Below, piece after piece: positions 36,136 through 42,715 of a stretch of DNA of 42,715 nt; positions within the stretch are counted from its first letter, which is position 1, and each line of letters opens with the position of its first letter. The position numbers were made by a program, and so were the translations under genes. The stretch is from a virus, in IMG/VR virus record IMGVR_UViG_3300047440_000309, positions 1 to 42,715 of that record; one strand, given 5' to 3'. Under the pieces are notes generated by a model that saw only the letters and a program-made list of their open reading frames with translations, was not told where the DNA came from and did not search any database.

Positions 36136-36419
36136 CAGCGGCGTTCCCGCTCGACCTTGGCCCAAAGCTCGTCCAGCCGCTTCCTGATTTCCCGCAGCCG
36201 CAGGATCGACCACCGCACCATAATGTGCTGAACGATCAGATTCACCACGGCGACAGGCGCCCACCAGAAGGCAAGAATCCAGTAGAGCGGTGGGTCGGGC
36301 CGGTAGTTGCTAATCCAGACCGCGAGGTTATTCGCACACCCGAGGTAGCAGCAAAAATAGGCGAGCCTGCCAAAACGATCAGCCCAAGGCGCTACGTCTT
36401 CGAACTGTGGAGCTTTCAA
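36135..36419 (-). CDS. Two-helix membrane protein, holin candidate
   Basis: 94 aa from the TTG at 36419, chosen because GGAGG lies 8 nt upstream; a GTG at 36458 in the same frame has no ribosome site. Two membrane segments are visible (RLAYFCCYLGCANNLAVWI, then YWILAFWWAPVAVVNLIVQH), followed by a basic and charged C-terminal tail (IRKRLDELWAKVERERR). This size and layout suit a class II holin or spanin-related protein, but no sequence family is recognised and no endolysin is adjacent. Confidence 0.6.
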   Translation of the reverse strand: MKAPQFEDVAPWADRFGRLAYFCCYLGCANNLAVWISNYRPDPPLYWILAFWWAPVAVVNLIVQHIMVRWSILRLREIRKRLDELWAKVERERR

Positions 36420-36540
36420 GCCGAGGCCTCCGCTTGAGCGTGCGGGGTGACCCGCCACCGCGCGACTGGCTTGAGGGCTCTGCGCGGCGACGGGTCGTGT
36501 CGGATGCTCAAATCACGACGCAATCAGCATAGATCGGCCG
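36420..36540. other. Intergenic region with orphan GGATGCTCA
   Basis: About 120 bp between the scaffold gene and the membrane-protein gene. GGATGCTCA at 36502-36510 faces right, against the surrounding genes, and no start codon with an open frame follows it within usable distance. It is the only copy not placed before a gene and may be a relic of a moved early gene or a protein site. Confidence 0.55.
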
Positions 36541-37416
36541 TCAGGCTTTTCCAAGCTCCCGCGCCCGAAGCTTTTCAAAGGCCTTGTCGCGCGCCGGTCC
36601 CTTCAGCTTCGCAACCTCGCCCCAGGTCAGGCCATTGTCGGCCCCCTTCCCACGCGGCCCCCCGGCCGTCGCGGACGCCCGCTGAAGCTTCTGAAGCTTA
36701 TCGGTCGCCGCAGCCTTGCCGCTCGCGAACCCCCGGCGCTTCGCCATATTGTAGACGGCTTCAGCCGGGTCGCGGCCCGACTTCATCACGTCATTGGTCA
36801 GGCCGAACAGTTCGGACGCCAGCTTTTGATTCAGCCGCGCGCCGACATATCCGAGGTCTTCCAATTCGGCGACCCGCTGTTGGCGGTAGAAGGTCGCGGC
36901 CTTGTAATAGTCGGGGTGTTCTTCGGCGAAGTCGGCTTCGAACGCCGACATACCTTCCGACACGGCGCGGGTCGATTTGATATAGTTCTGCCGCTCGCCT
37001 TCGGCCTTATCGTCATCAGCCTGCCGGGCGATGAAGGTCTTCAGAACCTTCTTAATCTGCGCGAGGTCGGTAATCGGTTCGTCATCGTCATCCCGCAGGG
37101 CGGCGACCAAATCGGCGATATCGTCGGACTGTTTGCCGCTGGTGCGCGCCTCGATTTGCTCGATGCGACTTAGAAGCTCCGCGTTCTGTCGTTCGGCGGC
37201 CCGTCGCCGCGACCGTTCCTTGGCGGCGAGTCCAGCCTTGTCGTGCGCCTGCTTTTCCCAATCTGTGGCTTTCGCGCGTCGTTCACCCTCGCCTTCGCCC
37301 TCTTCATCGCCTTCAGCTTCATCGCCGTCCTCGATTTCGGGCGTCTCGACTTCATGCTCCTCAACTTCCGACTCCGGGGCTTCGGTTTCAGGGGTGGCGG
37401 ATGGGGCTTCGCTCAT
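36541..37416 (-). CDS. Scaffolding protein
   Basis: 291 aa. The N-terminal 50 residues are extremely acidic (EVEEHEVETPEIEDGDEAEG), then comes a coiled coil (AAKERSRRRAAERQNAELLS, RIEQIEARTSG) and a helical body, ending with a basic, capsid-binding-like C-terminus (DKAFEKLRARELGKA). This is the classic layout of podovirus scaffold proteins, which guide capsid assembly and then leave. It lies downstream of the portal gene and upstream of the capsid gene as expected. The start overlaps the previous stop by ATGA. Confidence 0.85.
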   Translation of the reverse strand: MSEAPSATPETEAPESEVEEHEVETPEIEDGDEAEGDEEGEGEGERRAKATDWEKQAHDKAGLAAKERSRRRAAERQNAELLSRIEQIEARTSGKQSDDIADLVAALRDDDDEPITDLAQIKKVLKTFIARQADDDKAEGERQNYIKSTRAVSEGMSAFEADFAEEHPDYYKAATFYRQQRVAELEDLGYVGARLNQKLASELFGLTNDVMKSGRDPAEAVYNMAKRRGFASGKAAATDKLQKLQRASATAGGPRGKGADNGLTWGEVAKLKGPARDKAFEKLRARELGKA

Positions 37417-37562
37417 TGGGGCTTCTCCGTAACTGAGACAGGCCCGTGTGGATGATCCCGCCGCCAGTTACGGCGGCTGCGCTCATAGGCCAGTTTTTTG
37501 CGCTTTGCCCCAAGCGCGGTGAACGGTTTCGTGCGGATGCGTTTTCGCGGCACCTTACCCAT
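37413..37562 (-). CDS. Very small basic protein
   Basis: 49 aa, beginning MGKVPRKRIRTKPFTALGAK and continuing RKKLAYERSRRNWRRDH; about a third of residues are Arg or Lys. It overlaps the preceding gene by 8 bp and the scaffold start by ATGA, so it fills the gap exactly and is very probably real. The charge suggests nucleic-acid or scaffold binding. No family is recognised. Confidence 0.65.
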   Translation of the reverse strand: MGKVPRKRIRTKPFTALGAKRKKLAYERSRRNWRRDHPHGPVSVTEKPQ

Positions 37563-37758
37563 CGGGAGACGCGCTCCCGAGCGCCACCAGGGCGGCGTTT
37601 ATCTCACCCCGACGCGCCTTTAAGGCCTCGCTGCGTTGGGTCAGGGCGTTGGCGTCGTCACTGTCCGGTTCGGCTTTTTCGAGCTTCCGGGTGGCGATCT
37701 TGATTTCAGCCGCATAGGCGGCGCTCGCGCGCAGAAGGAGGTTCACAGCCTCACTCAT
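37555..37758 (-). CDS. Small coiled-coil protein
   Basis: 67 aa (SEAVNLLLRASAAYAAEIKI, then RKLEKAEPDSDDANALTQRS), almost wholly helical. The ATG at 37758 overlaps the portal stop by 8 bp. Small helical proteins between portal and scaffold genes are usual in P22-like and N4-gp56-capsid podoviruses, without a known role. Confidence 0.7.
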   Translation of the reverse strand: MSEAVNLLLRASAAYAAEIKIATRKLEKAEPDSDDANALTQRSEALKARRGEINAALVALGSASPDG

Positions 37759-39793
37759 TCGGCAGGCCTCCCCCTTGGTTCACGGTCACCTTGTGGCCGG
37801 GCGCCGGGGGCGGCTGCGACGCCTTCATCAGCTTCGCGACGATTTCGCCCTTCGCCTTCATCTGCTCACCGGCCGCCTGTTGGTCCTTCAGGTTCGCGGT
37901 GGCGAGCTTTTCCTTCGTGTCGGCCGACTGGTTCGCCATTTCCGAGGCGAAGCCGACGCGTTCGGCCTCATCGCGCTCTTGCTGTTCCGGGTCGGGCTGC
38001 GACTTCGCTTTCGCCCGCTGGCGTATCCCTTGGGCCAGCTTTTCGGCGACGGCGGCCGGGATATCCATGTACGGCAGCATGTCGGCGATTTCCTCCTCGC
38101 CGATGATCCCGTTCGCGTACATTTCCGGCAGCAGCGGGCCGAGGGTCGCCATGACCTTCGCCTTTTGGTTCGGCCCGGCCGGGGCTTCATCCACGATAAT
38201 GTCGTACTGGCCTGTCCCCATCGCCTTCGCGAGCGGGATATATTTCACGATCCCCTTCTCGACGATTTTCATGAGCTTATCGGCGGGCAGGAACAGCCGC
38301 ATTTGCTCAAGCTGAAGCCGCCCTTGGTCGCGCTGATAGCGGCGCTTGGAGTCGAAGAAGGCCGAGAGAATGCCGTAGGCGGCCTGTTTGCGCTGTTGCT
38401 CTAGAACCCCGGCCTGCTCGCGGCCGACAAGGCCTAGGATTTCCTCGTTTACGCCTGTGCAGGCGCGAACCATGTCCTTCGCGAATTCCATGAGCGAGAA
38501 CAGGGACGGATTGATCGGCGGCGGGGTCTTTGGGCTGACTTTCGGCCCCTGCGCGTTCGACAGAGAGCCAGGTTTGACCCAAGTAATCCGGTCGGACGCC
38601 GCCCAGGTCGCCTCGAATTTCCGAATGTCCGCAACCGCGTCTTCTTCCATCAGAAGGCCGCCGTTGGCATTGGTCCGCACGATATGCAGGATTTCCGAGT
38701 AGAGCTTATTCATGAACCGCTGCGGGTCGATCATCGCCCGCACCAGCCCGAACCACGTTCCCTTGTTCCGGTCGCGCTTGGCGGTGATCGCCTGATAGCG
38801 GAACGCCTTTTCAGGAAGCTCCTCGTCAAACAGGATCACCGCGTCAGCGACGATAGCCCGATAATAGACCTTCTCCGTCGAACGGGTGTGCGGCAGGCCG
38901 GGGTTATCCCGCAGGGCTTCGGCGAATTCCTCCGGCCGCAGCTTGCCGATCTTCACCACATTCGGGTCTTCCGGCGACGGCAGCGGCGCGAGGAAGATCG
39001 GCTGTTTCTCCCACCATTGCCATTCGCAGACCGTGACCTCATCGGACCCGGCCGAGCTTCCGATCATGCCTGACGTGTAGCGGGTTTTCGGATTTACAAT
39101 CGTCAGCCGCTTTCCGGTATCGACCCCCGCGTAATTATCCGGCTCCGCATCGGGCTGGCCGAGGTCGGCCGCGTAATCTTCGAAGTCGTCGCGGCTCATC
39201 GGCCATTCGCGCTTCAGGTAGCGGGCATCCTCGAAATTCGGCTTCCGCGAAGACGGATCGGCCTTCATTTCCAGCGGATCGACCCGCTCTTTCGTCAACT
39301 CGATATCGTCGCCGTCGATTTCAGGGACGCTGACCGTCCAGCCGATCCCGCAGACCAGGGCGTCGTAAAAGGCCTCGCTGTCCTCCATGTCGCCGTTGCA
39401 TTGGTCGCTGACATATTGGGCCGACTGCGTAAGCACGTCCGACACGCCCTGATCGCCGGGCTCGCGGGCGATATATTGCACTTGTTGGCGGTTCTGGATT
39501 TCGGCGCCCTGAACGGCGTCGAGGGTCGGCGCGGTGATGTTGAAGACCACCGGGATTTTCTGGTTATCCTCCATCGCCGACTTATCGGTGGGGTTCCACT
39601 GATGACCGGCCGCGAAGTCGTAGGCCTGTTTCGCGTCCTCCTGCCACGACGACCACTTCGCCGACAAAAGCACGTCCCACCGGGCGAACATCGACAGCAG
39701 CCGTTCGTCGCGCGCCTCATCCCCGCCGCCTTCGGCCGGGGTGGGTTGGGCGTCGAACTGCGGCCCACGGTCGGGGACATAGGATTCGGTCAT
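37751..39793 (-). CDS. Portal protein (P22 type)
   Basis: 680 aa from the ATG at 39793 (ATGA overlap). The N-terminal part, SSWQEDAKQAYDFAAGHQWN, PVVFNITAPTLDAVQGAEIQ, NRQQVQYIAREPGD, is the typical beginning of P22-type portals; the middle has the KRDRNKGTWFGLVRAMIDPQ segment and the ACTGVNEEILGLVGREQAGV block. The C-terminal 60 residues are charged and helical, the barrel end. It forms the dodecameric DNA channel and terminase dock. Length is normal. Confidence 0.92.
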   Translation of the reverse strand: MTESYVPDRGPQFDAQPTPAEGGGDEARDERLLSMFARWDVLLSAKWSSWQEDAKQAYDFAAGHQWNPTDKSAMEDNQKIPVVFNITAPTLDAVQGAEIQNRQQVQYIAREPGDQGVSDVLTQSAQYVSDQCNGDMEDSEAFYDALVCGIGWTVSVPEIDGDDIELTKERVDPLEMKADPSSRKPNFEDARYLKREWPMSRDDFEDYAADLGQPDAEPDNYAGVDTGKRLTIVNPKTRYTSGMIGSSAGSDEVTVCEWQWWEKQPIFLAPLPSPEDPNVVKIGKLRPEEFAEALRDNPGLPHTRSTEKVYYRAIVADAVILFDEELPEKAFRYQAITAKRDRNKGTWFGLVRAMIDPQRFMNKLYSEILHIVRTNANGGLLMEEDAVADIRKFEATWAASDRITWVKPGSLSNAQGPKVSPKTPPPINPSLFSLMEFAKDMVRACTGVNEEILGLVGREQAGVLEQQRKQAAYGILSAFFDSKRRYQRDQGRLQLEQMRLFLPADKLMKIVEKGIVKYIPLAKAMGTGQYDIIVDEAPAGPNQKAKVMATLGPLLPEMYANGIIGEEEIADMLPYMDIPAAVAEKLAQGIRQRAKAKSQPDPEQQERDEAERVGFASEMANQSADTKEKLATANLKDQQAAGEQMKAKGEIVAKLMKASQPPPAPGHKVTVNQGGGLPNE

Positions 39794-40095
39794 GCCGCGA
39801 GCCGCCAAACAATCGAGCGCCGGGTTTTCCCGGCAGGCACGCGACGTTCGCCGCTATCCACGACAAGCTGAACTTCGGTCAGCTTCTTCATGCGCGGCGA
39901 AATGCTGTCACGCGGCAGGCCGACTTCTTCGGCAATCTCAGTCGTGGTCAGGCCTTCCGGGTGCGCGGCCAGCCGTTCGCAAACAAGCTTCTGAAGGTGG
40001 GCCAGCGTTTCACTCGTCAGCGACGACGCCGCGTCGTGGGCGGTGTGGGGGTCGGTACGGCGCGCCCATGCGAACAGGTCTTCTTCGTCGCTCAT
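39790..40095 (-). CDS. Winged-helix protein
   Basis: 101 aa from the ATG at 40095 (ATGA overlap on both sides). LAHLQKLVCERLAAHPEGLT, TTEIAEEVGLPRDSISPRMK and KLTEVQLVVDSGERRVPAGK give a clear MarR/IclR-like winged helix with recognition helix and beta wing. A DNA-binding gene in front of the portal gene might tune late transcription or act in packaging. Common in alphaproteobacterial podoviruses at this place, by memory; role unknown. Confidence 0.75.
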   Translation of the reverse strand: MSDEEDLFAWARRTDPHTAHDAASSLTSETLAHLQKLVCERLAAHPEGLTTTEIAEEVGLPRDSISPRMKKLTEVQLVVDSGERRVPAGKTRRSIVWRLAA

Positions 40096-40319
40096 GGCGC
40101 CCGCCAATCCGGCTTCCGGTCGTAGCCGCGTATCGCCTCAACGAACCCTTCGAAGCTCGCCTCGCCTGCCCTCGCGTGGATTTCCTGCGGGTTCGGGCCG
40201 CCGAACCGAATTATAATTTCCCCGTCAATCGACTCGTAGCCAAGCACCGGATAGCCGCGCGACAGCAGCAGGTCGGCGATATCGCAAGCCTTCTGATAGG
40301 CGACCTGCGTGCTATTCAT
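40092..40319 (-). CDS. Small protein, unknown function
   Basis: 75 aa (NSTQVAYQKACDIADLLLSR, GYPVLGYESIDGEIIIRFGG), a compact helix-strand layout. Both ends overlap the neighbours, by 8 bp upstream and ATGA downstream. No family is recognised. It is part of the run that leads to the portal. Confidence 0.7.
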   Translation of the reverse strand: MNSTQVAYQKACDIADLLLSRGYPVLGYESIDGEIIIRFGGPNPQEIHARAGEASFEGFVEAIRGYDRKPDWRAP

Positions 40320-40536
40320 GGCCGGGAACCGTCGTCGTCAGGACCGACACATCTAAAAGCTGATCGAACTCGACCGCTTGAAGCGGGGTCACCAGGATTC
40401 TCGCGACACTTTCGTTAAACCGCGGCCATTGGCCGAACACGTTCGAATAGAACACCGCAGCCGCGTTCAGGCCCTTCAAGGCCGCCTGTAGACCGGCGAT
40501 AGCCTGCGCGGCCTGTGCGGGTGCGGGACCGCTCAT
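40312..40536 (-). CDS. Small protein, unknown function
   Basis: 74 aa, beginning SGPAPAQAAQAIAGLQAALK and containing VFYSNVFGQWPRFNESVARI. It is small, helical at first and hydrophobic in parts but without a clear membrane span. It overlaps the preceding gene by ATGA. No family is recognised. Confidence 0.65.
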   Translation of the reverse strand: MSGPAPAQAAQAIAGLQAALKGLNAAAVFYSNVFGQWPRFNESVARILVTPLQAVEFDQLLDVSVLTTTVPGHE

Positions 40537-41057
40537 TCCGGGTCCGACGCGGCTTGATTTTCAGCGGCCGGATCACCCGGCGCAGCCTGCGGGTCTTCCG
40601 CTTCGTCCGCTTCGGTCGGCGGAAGCTCCTGCGCCTCCGTCCGCATCGCCTGTTGATAATCGCGGCAGGCTTCCATGTAAGTCCCGGCGTCGGCGACCAT
40701 TCGCTCAACCGAGGCCAACAGGGCTTCTTCGCCTTCAGACCCGGCGATGCGGTTCAGGGGCGTCGAGGTTTCGCAAAGAACGATCCCCTCGAAATCGCAG
40801 GACGCCTTCAGGCGGAATTCGTTATCGACAACCTCGCGGACGAACAGCCACCGTCGCCCATTGCTATCGAACCGGCGACACTCGCCGAACATATATCCCT
40901 GTAGGGCGTCCTGCGCGATGGCCCCGGCCTCGGACGGCTGAACCTTCTTAACCGGCCGAATTTCGCGCTCTAGCGCGTCCACCTGTTCTCGCCACAGCGG
41001 GGGCAGGTCAGGCGCGGCCGGGGGCTTTTCGGTCGGGGTGTGCGGCTTTCGAGCCAT
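40533..41057 (-). CDS. First gene of the portal run, unknown function
   Basis: 174 aa from the ATG at 41057; an earlier in-frame start at 41096 lies inside the 29-bp element and is rejected. A Pro-rich start (ARKPHTPTEKPPAAPDLPPL) is followed by ALEREIRPVKKVQPSEAGAI, a beta part (GRRWLFVREVVDNEFRLKAS) and a disordered acidic tail (EADEAEDPQAAPGDPAAENQ). No family is recognised. It is 24 bp downstream of the repeat shared with the terminase run. Confidence 0.7.
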   Translation of the reverse strand: MARKPHTPTEKPPAAPDLPPLWREQVDALEREIRPVKKVQPSEAGAIAQDALQGYMFGECRRFDSNGRRWLFVREVVDNEFRLKASCDFEGIVLCETSTPLNRIAGSEGEEALLASVERMVADAGTYMEACRDYQQAMRTEAQELPPTEADEAEDPQAAPGDPAAENQAASDPE

Positions 41058-41080
41058 CGGGCGCGCCTTCGCTTGCTTGG

Positions 41081-41109
41081 GGCGCGTCGGAACCAAAAGC
41101 TGTGGGGTG
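41081..41109 (-). promoter_or_regulatory. 29-bp element shared with 8453-8481
   Basis: Second copy, 26 of 29 bases identical. It lies between the holin-like gene and the portal run. Both copies precede the first gene of a late run by the same distance, so a common activator or late promoter is likely. Confidence 0.6.
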
Positions 41110-41129
41110 CGCCGGTCAACCGGCTCCGG

Positions 41130-41309
41130 TTACCGCAGGTTCAGCGGCCCGATCAGGCCCGCGAACGACAGCAGCACGGCAATCATCAGCAGCACGGCAA
41201 GCACGCTGATAACCGTCTTCACCGGCTGCGGAATCGGCAGGTAGGTCGTGACCAGCCACCAGACCAAACCCAGGACCACCAGCAGGACGATCAATTGAAG
41301 GATTGGCAT
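41130..41309 (-). CDS. Small two-helix membrane protein (holin-like)
   Basis: 59 aa beginning MPILQLIVLLVVLGLVWWLV and continuing TTYLPIPQPVKTVISVLAVL. Two membrane helices are joined by the short YLPIPQPVKT loop, a pattern widespread in small phage and bacterial proteins (YIPM-x-PPIK-x-I). GGAGG lies 6 nt before the ATG. It is the first gene after the candidate late promoter at 41483-41511, as expected for a lysis gene, but membrane-permeabilising activity is inferred only from size and topology. Confidence 0.75.
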   Translation of the reverse strand: MPILQLIVLLVVLGLVWWLVTTYLPIPQPVKTVISVLAVLLMIAVLLSFAGLIGPLNLR

Positions 41310-41451
41310 GTCGAGCCTCCGTTTCAGCCGAAACGCACGGCGACCCGAAATCGTCTCGTCTACAAGGCCTTTGTCAGCAGGACACGACGCAGAAAGAGTA
41401 GATATGCAAATTGCGTTTGGTGTCGTCGGGGTGTCCGACTCGGGACGCTAT

Positions 41452-41470
41452 GTTTTGGTGTAGCCAAAAC
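41452..41470. repeat. Perfect GTTTTGG/CCAAAAC hairpin
   Basis: Seven-bp arms with a 5-nt loop, about 15-20 bp downstream of the -10 element of the candidate late promoter, in the expected start of its transcript. It may be an operator or an RNA hairpin at the 5' end. The right arm is continuous with the 13-mer GCCAAAACGTCGC, which also occurs at 1167-1179. Confidence 0.65.
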
Positions 41471-41482
41471 GTCGCGTTGCGG

Positions 41483-41511
41483 CGGATACACCCCTAGCGG
41501 CCAGAAGTCAA
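41483..41511 (-). promoter_or_regulatory. Candidate late promoter
   Basis: On the minus strand TTGACT (41511-41506) and TATCCG (41488-41483) have 17-bp spacing. It points at the holin-like gene and the whole late run. The -10 is weak, which suits a promoter needing an activator; the phased AGTCGGG array begins 33 bp upstream of the -35. Confidence 0.55.
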
Positions 41512-41543
41512 CCTAGGCAAAATGAAAGGAGAACAGACCAACC

Positions 41544-41634
41544 AGTCGGGAACAGTCGGGATTAGTCGGGGTCCACCTGTGGCGACCATTGGCGTCCAGT
41601 CGGGTTTAGTCTGATCCAGTCGGGTTTAGTCGGG
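41544..41634 (+). repeat. 10-bp-phased AGTCGGG array
   Basis: AGTCGGG occurs at 41544, 41554 and 41564, then at 41598, 41608 (variant AGTCTGA), 41618 and 41628. Within each cluster the starts are exactly 10 bp apart, about one helical turn, so all sites face the same side of the DNA. The clusters are 34 bp apart. This looks like binding sites for a multimeric regulator or like replication iterons. It lies upstream of the candidate late promoter and downstream of the gene at 41666. Confidence 0.85.
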
Positions 41635-41665
41635 AAAATAGTTTGGGGGATTTTCCGAAAAAATA

Positions 41666-42007
41666 TTACGCGCCCGCATCCCAATGCCGTTTCGGCGGCG
41701 GTTCGTCGGCGTCGAGGTCCACCCCCAAGGCTTCGCGAACCACATTGAAATAGTTCAGCGACGACATGGCGAACTTCTGTGTCTTCGTGTGCGCCTCGAT
41801 ATCGAGCTTCGATCCAGGCGGCGCATTGAAGCCGATCTGTTTCCACGAATGGTATTGCTGAAGGGCGTAAATCCCCTCTTGCAGCGCTTTCAGCGCGCGG
41901 GCCTGTCGCCGCTTCTCCTGCGTCTTCAGCCACCGTTGGATGCGGGTCGGGCGTTCGGTCGGGGCGGGGTTATGGTCGATTTCGGGTTCTAGAGAGGGTG
42001 AGGTCAT
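41666..42007 (-). CDS. Protein next to the phased array, unknown function
   Basis: 113 aa with GGAGCAGGA before the ATG. A Pro-rich acidic start is followed by a strongly basic, Gln/Arg-rich helix (RIQRWLKTQEKRRQARALKA), LQEGIYALQQYHSWKQIGFN, then DIEAHTKTQKFAMSSLNYFN and an acidic tail. The basic helices could bind nucleic acid, and the gene ends only 31 bp from the array, so it is a candidate regulator or replication protein acting there; that link is inferred. Family not recognised. Confidence 0.7.
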   Translation of the reverse strand: MTSPSLEPEIDHNPAPTERPTRIQRWLKTQEKRRQARALKALQEGIYALQQYHSWKQIGFNAPPGSKLDIEAHTKTQKFAMSSLNYFNVVREALGVDLDADEPPPKRHWDAGA

Positions 42008-42474
42008 GGGTTCCTGCTCCGATGCGTGGGACTCCGGTCGAAACCGCCTACCCCCGGTGGGGGTGGGGGTCGGTTTTTCCGAACGCTGTTCAGCGAACTG
42101 CGCTCGCCTCGTCTAGCCTGCGTCACCTAGCGCAGCGCACCCCATGCGAGTCGCCACACGCTAGGACGCGCAACGCATATTGCCTAGGTCACAAGAGGGT
42201 CGCGAGGGGACATAGCCCAAAACCCTAGGGCAGAACCCCGAATGGCCTAGGTTGCGCCCCTAGGTCCGAAGGCCTGCGTTATGACCCAATGGGCGCAGCA
42301 TGGGCGCGGGATGCGAGGTCGCAGCCTATCAGGCGCGCCGCTTCGTTCCTGCGTCATGTATGCACGCGAGGCCTAGCGCGTTTGAGCGCCATGCACGCAG
42401 CGAATATCCCCCGCTCGCCACCGGACAACGCGGAGAACACGACGCGCCACTAGGACGCGCCGCGCGCTGCGGTC
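42008..42474. other. Long CTAG-rich region without clear genes
   Basis: About 470 bp. CTAG occurs ten times between 42113 and 42475 (about two expected at this GC), five of them as CCTAGG. CTAGGACGCG occurs at 42161 and 42450 (also at 3020). On the minus strand two tiny coupled frames can be read (GTG at about 42440 giving 28 codons, then ATG at about 42356 giving 36 codons, joined by ATGA), without ribosome sites. A C/G-rich hairpin-like tract (CCCCCGGTGGGGGTGGGGG) lies near 42050. The region may be a leader or a packaging or replication site. Confidence 0.45.
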
Positions 42475-42630
42475 CTAGGCTTTCGAGCGCTCGCCGATGG
42501 CCCAAGAGTGGGAATACAGGTGGTCACCCTGCGCCCGGCCGTGCGCGACTAGCGCGACAATCTCACCCTCTGTCATGCGCTCCGTTTGCACCGTGGCATT
42601 CGGAAACCGCGCCGCCCATTGTTCCCGCAT
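42475..42630 (-). CDS. Small leftward early protein, intact copy
   Basis: 51 aa (MREQWAARFPNATVQTERMT, EGEIVALVAHGRAQGDHLYS, HSWAIGERSKA). The ATG at 42630 is preceded by GGATGCTCA and 4 nt, the only leftward use of this leader, and by the TTGACC/TAGATA promoter whose left-end copy is at 135-163. Codon use fits the phage and the frame is open throughout. No family is recognised; the length and the helical middle recall small regulators. The left end carries a broken version of the same gene. Its stop TAG is part of a CCTAGG. Confidence 0.7.
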   Translation of the reverse strand: MREQWAARFPNATVQTERMTEGEIVALVAHGRAQGDHLYSHSWAIGERSKA

Positions 42631-42715
42631 CGCTTGAGCATCCCTTATTGGCTAGTAACTAAGACCCTATCTAATGGCCCATGCTACGCGGGTCAATCGC
42701 CATCGCAAACTTTCT
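42500..42715. repeat. Right copy of terminal direct repeat
   Basis: 42500-42567 and 42627-42715 are identical to 1-68 and 94-182. The 59-bp core (42568-42626) keeps the leftward gene open, unlike the 25-bp core at the left end. Joining the ends gives a circle of 42533 bp with this core or 42499 bp with the left core. The right copy stops inside the promoter spacer, so the full divergent promoter exists only at the left end. Confidence 0.9.

Noticed and set aside
41544-41634. A small CRISPR array
   Set aside because: The repeat unit is 7 bp with 3-bp intervals, far below repeat and spacer sizes, and no cas genes are present.
42300-42662. A 120-codon open frame on the plus strand near the right end
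   Set aside because: It has no ribosome site, is poor in codon bias, and runs antisense over the leftward 51-codon gene that has a promoter and the GGATGCTCA leader.

Overview
The window reads as an almost complete, high-GC (roughly 60-65 % by eye) genome of a temperate, short-tailed phage of an alphaproteobacterium. The host group is inferred from a phage-encoded GcrA-like protein, a family confined to Alphaproteobacteria, and from abundant GTG starts and high GC. The virion is P22-like in plan: P22-type portal, scaffold, N4-gp56-type major capsid protein, gp4-like adaptor, gp10-like tail hub and large ejection proteins, with no tail tube, sheath or tape measure. About 180-215 bp at the left end recur at the right end with a different core, so the molecule is circular, circularly permuted or terminally redundant, with a unique length near 42.5 kb.

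Layout. Positions 119-252: an inverted repeat carrying two divergent sigma70-like promoters. Positions 282-6136, plus strand: early region of small genes (an RMF/CrpP-like protein, a DUF932 protein, a serine recombinase). Transcription units here start with a recurrent GGATGCTCA leader; genes inside units are coupled through ATGA/GTGA overlaps. Positions 6142-8689, minus: terminase large and small subunits and small genes. Positions 8670-14623, minus: GcrA-like regulator, prim-pol/DUF3987 primase-helicase, SSB-like protein, RuvC-like resolvase and a Cro-like repressor. Positions 14624-14834: control region with two inverted-repeat operators. Positions 14835-19914, plus: a tightly overlapping run of small accessory genes, a 373-aa multi-HTH protein and an excisionase. 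Positions 19897-21422: integrase and a repeat-rich att-like region. Positions 21423-41309, minus: one long late (morphogenesis) run from a holin-like gene and portal through capsid to ejection proteins. Positions 41310-41665: candidate late promoter with a 10-bp-phased AGTCGGG array upstream. Positions 41666-42630, minus: two small genes around about 470 bp of CTAG-rich DNA.

How it may work (inference). After entry the divergent promoters express plus-strand early genes and a small leftward gene. The Cro-like gene and its operators, with Int/Xis, set the lysis-lysogeny choice. The primase-helicase, SSB-like protein and RuvC-like enzyme replicate and resolve DNA using host polymerase. Late genes are switched on from the promoter near 41.5 kb, and perhaps from a 29-bp element repeated upstream of both the terminase and the portal runs. 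The least explained parts are regulatory: the GGATGCTCA leader, the phased array, the CCTAGG-containing hairpin promoters, and the symmetric promoter at the genome junction.
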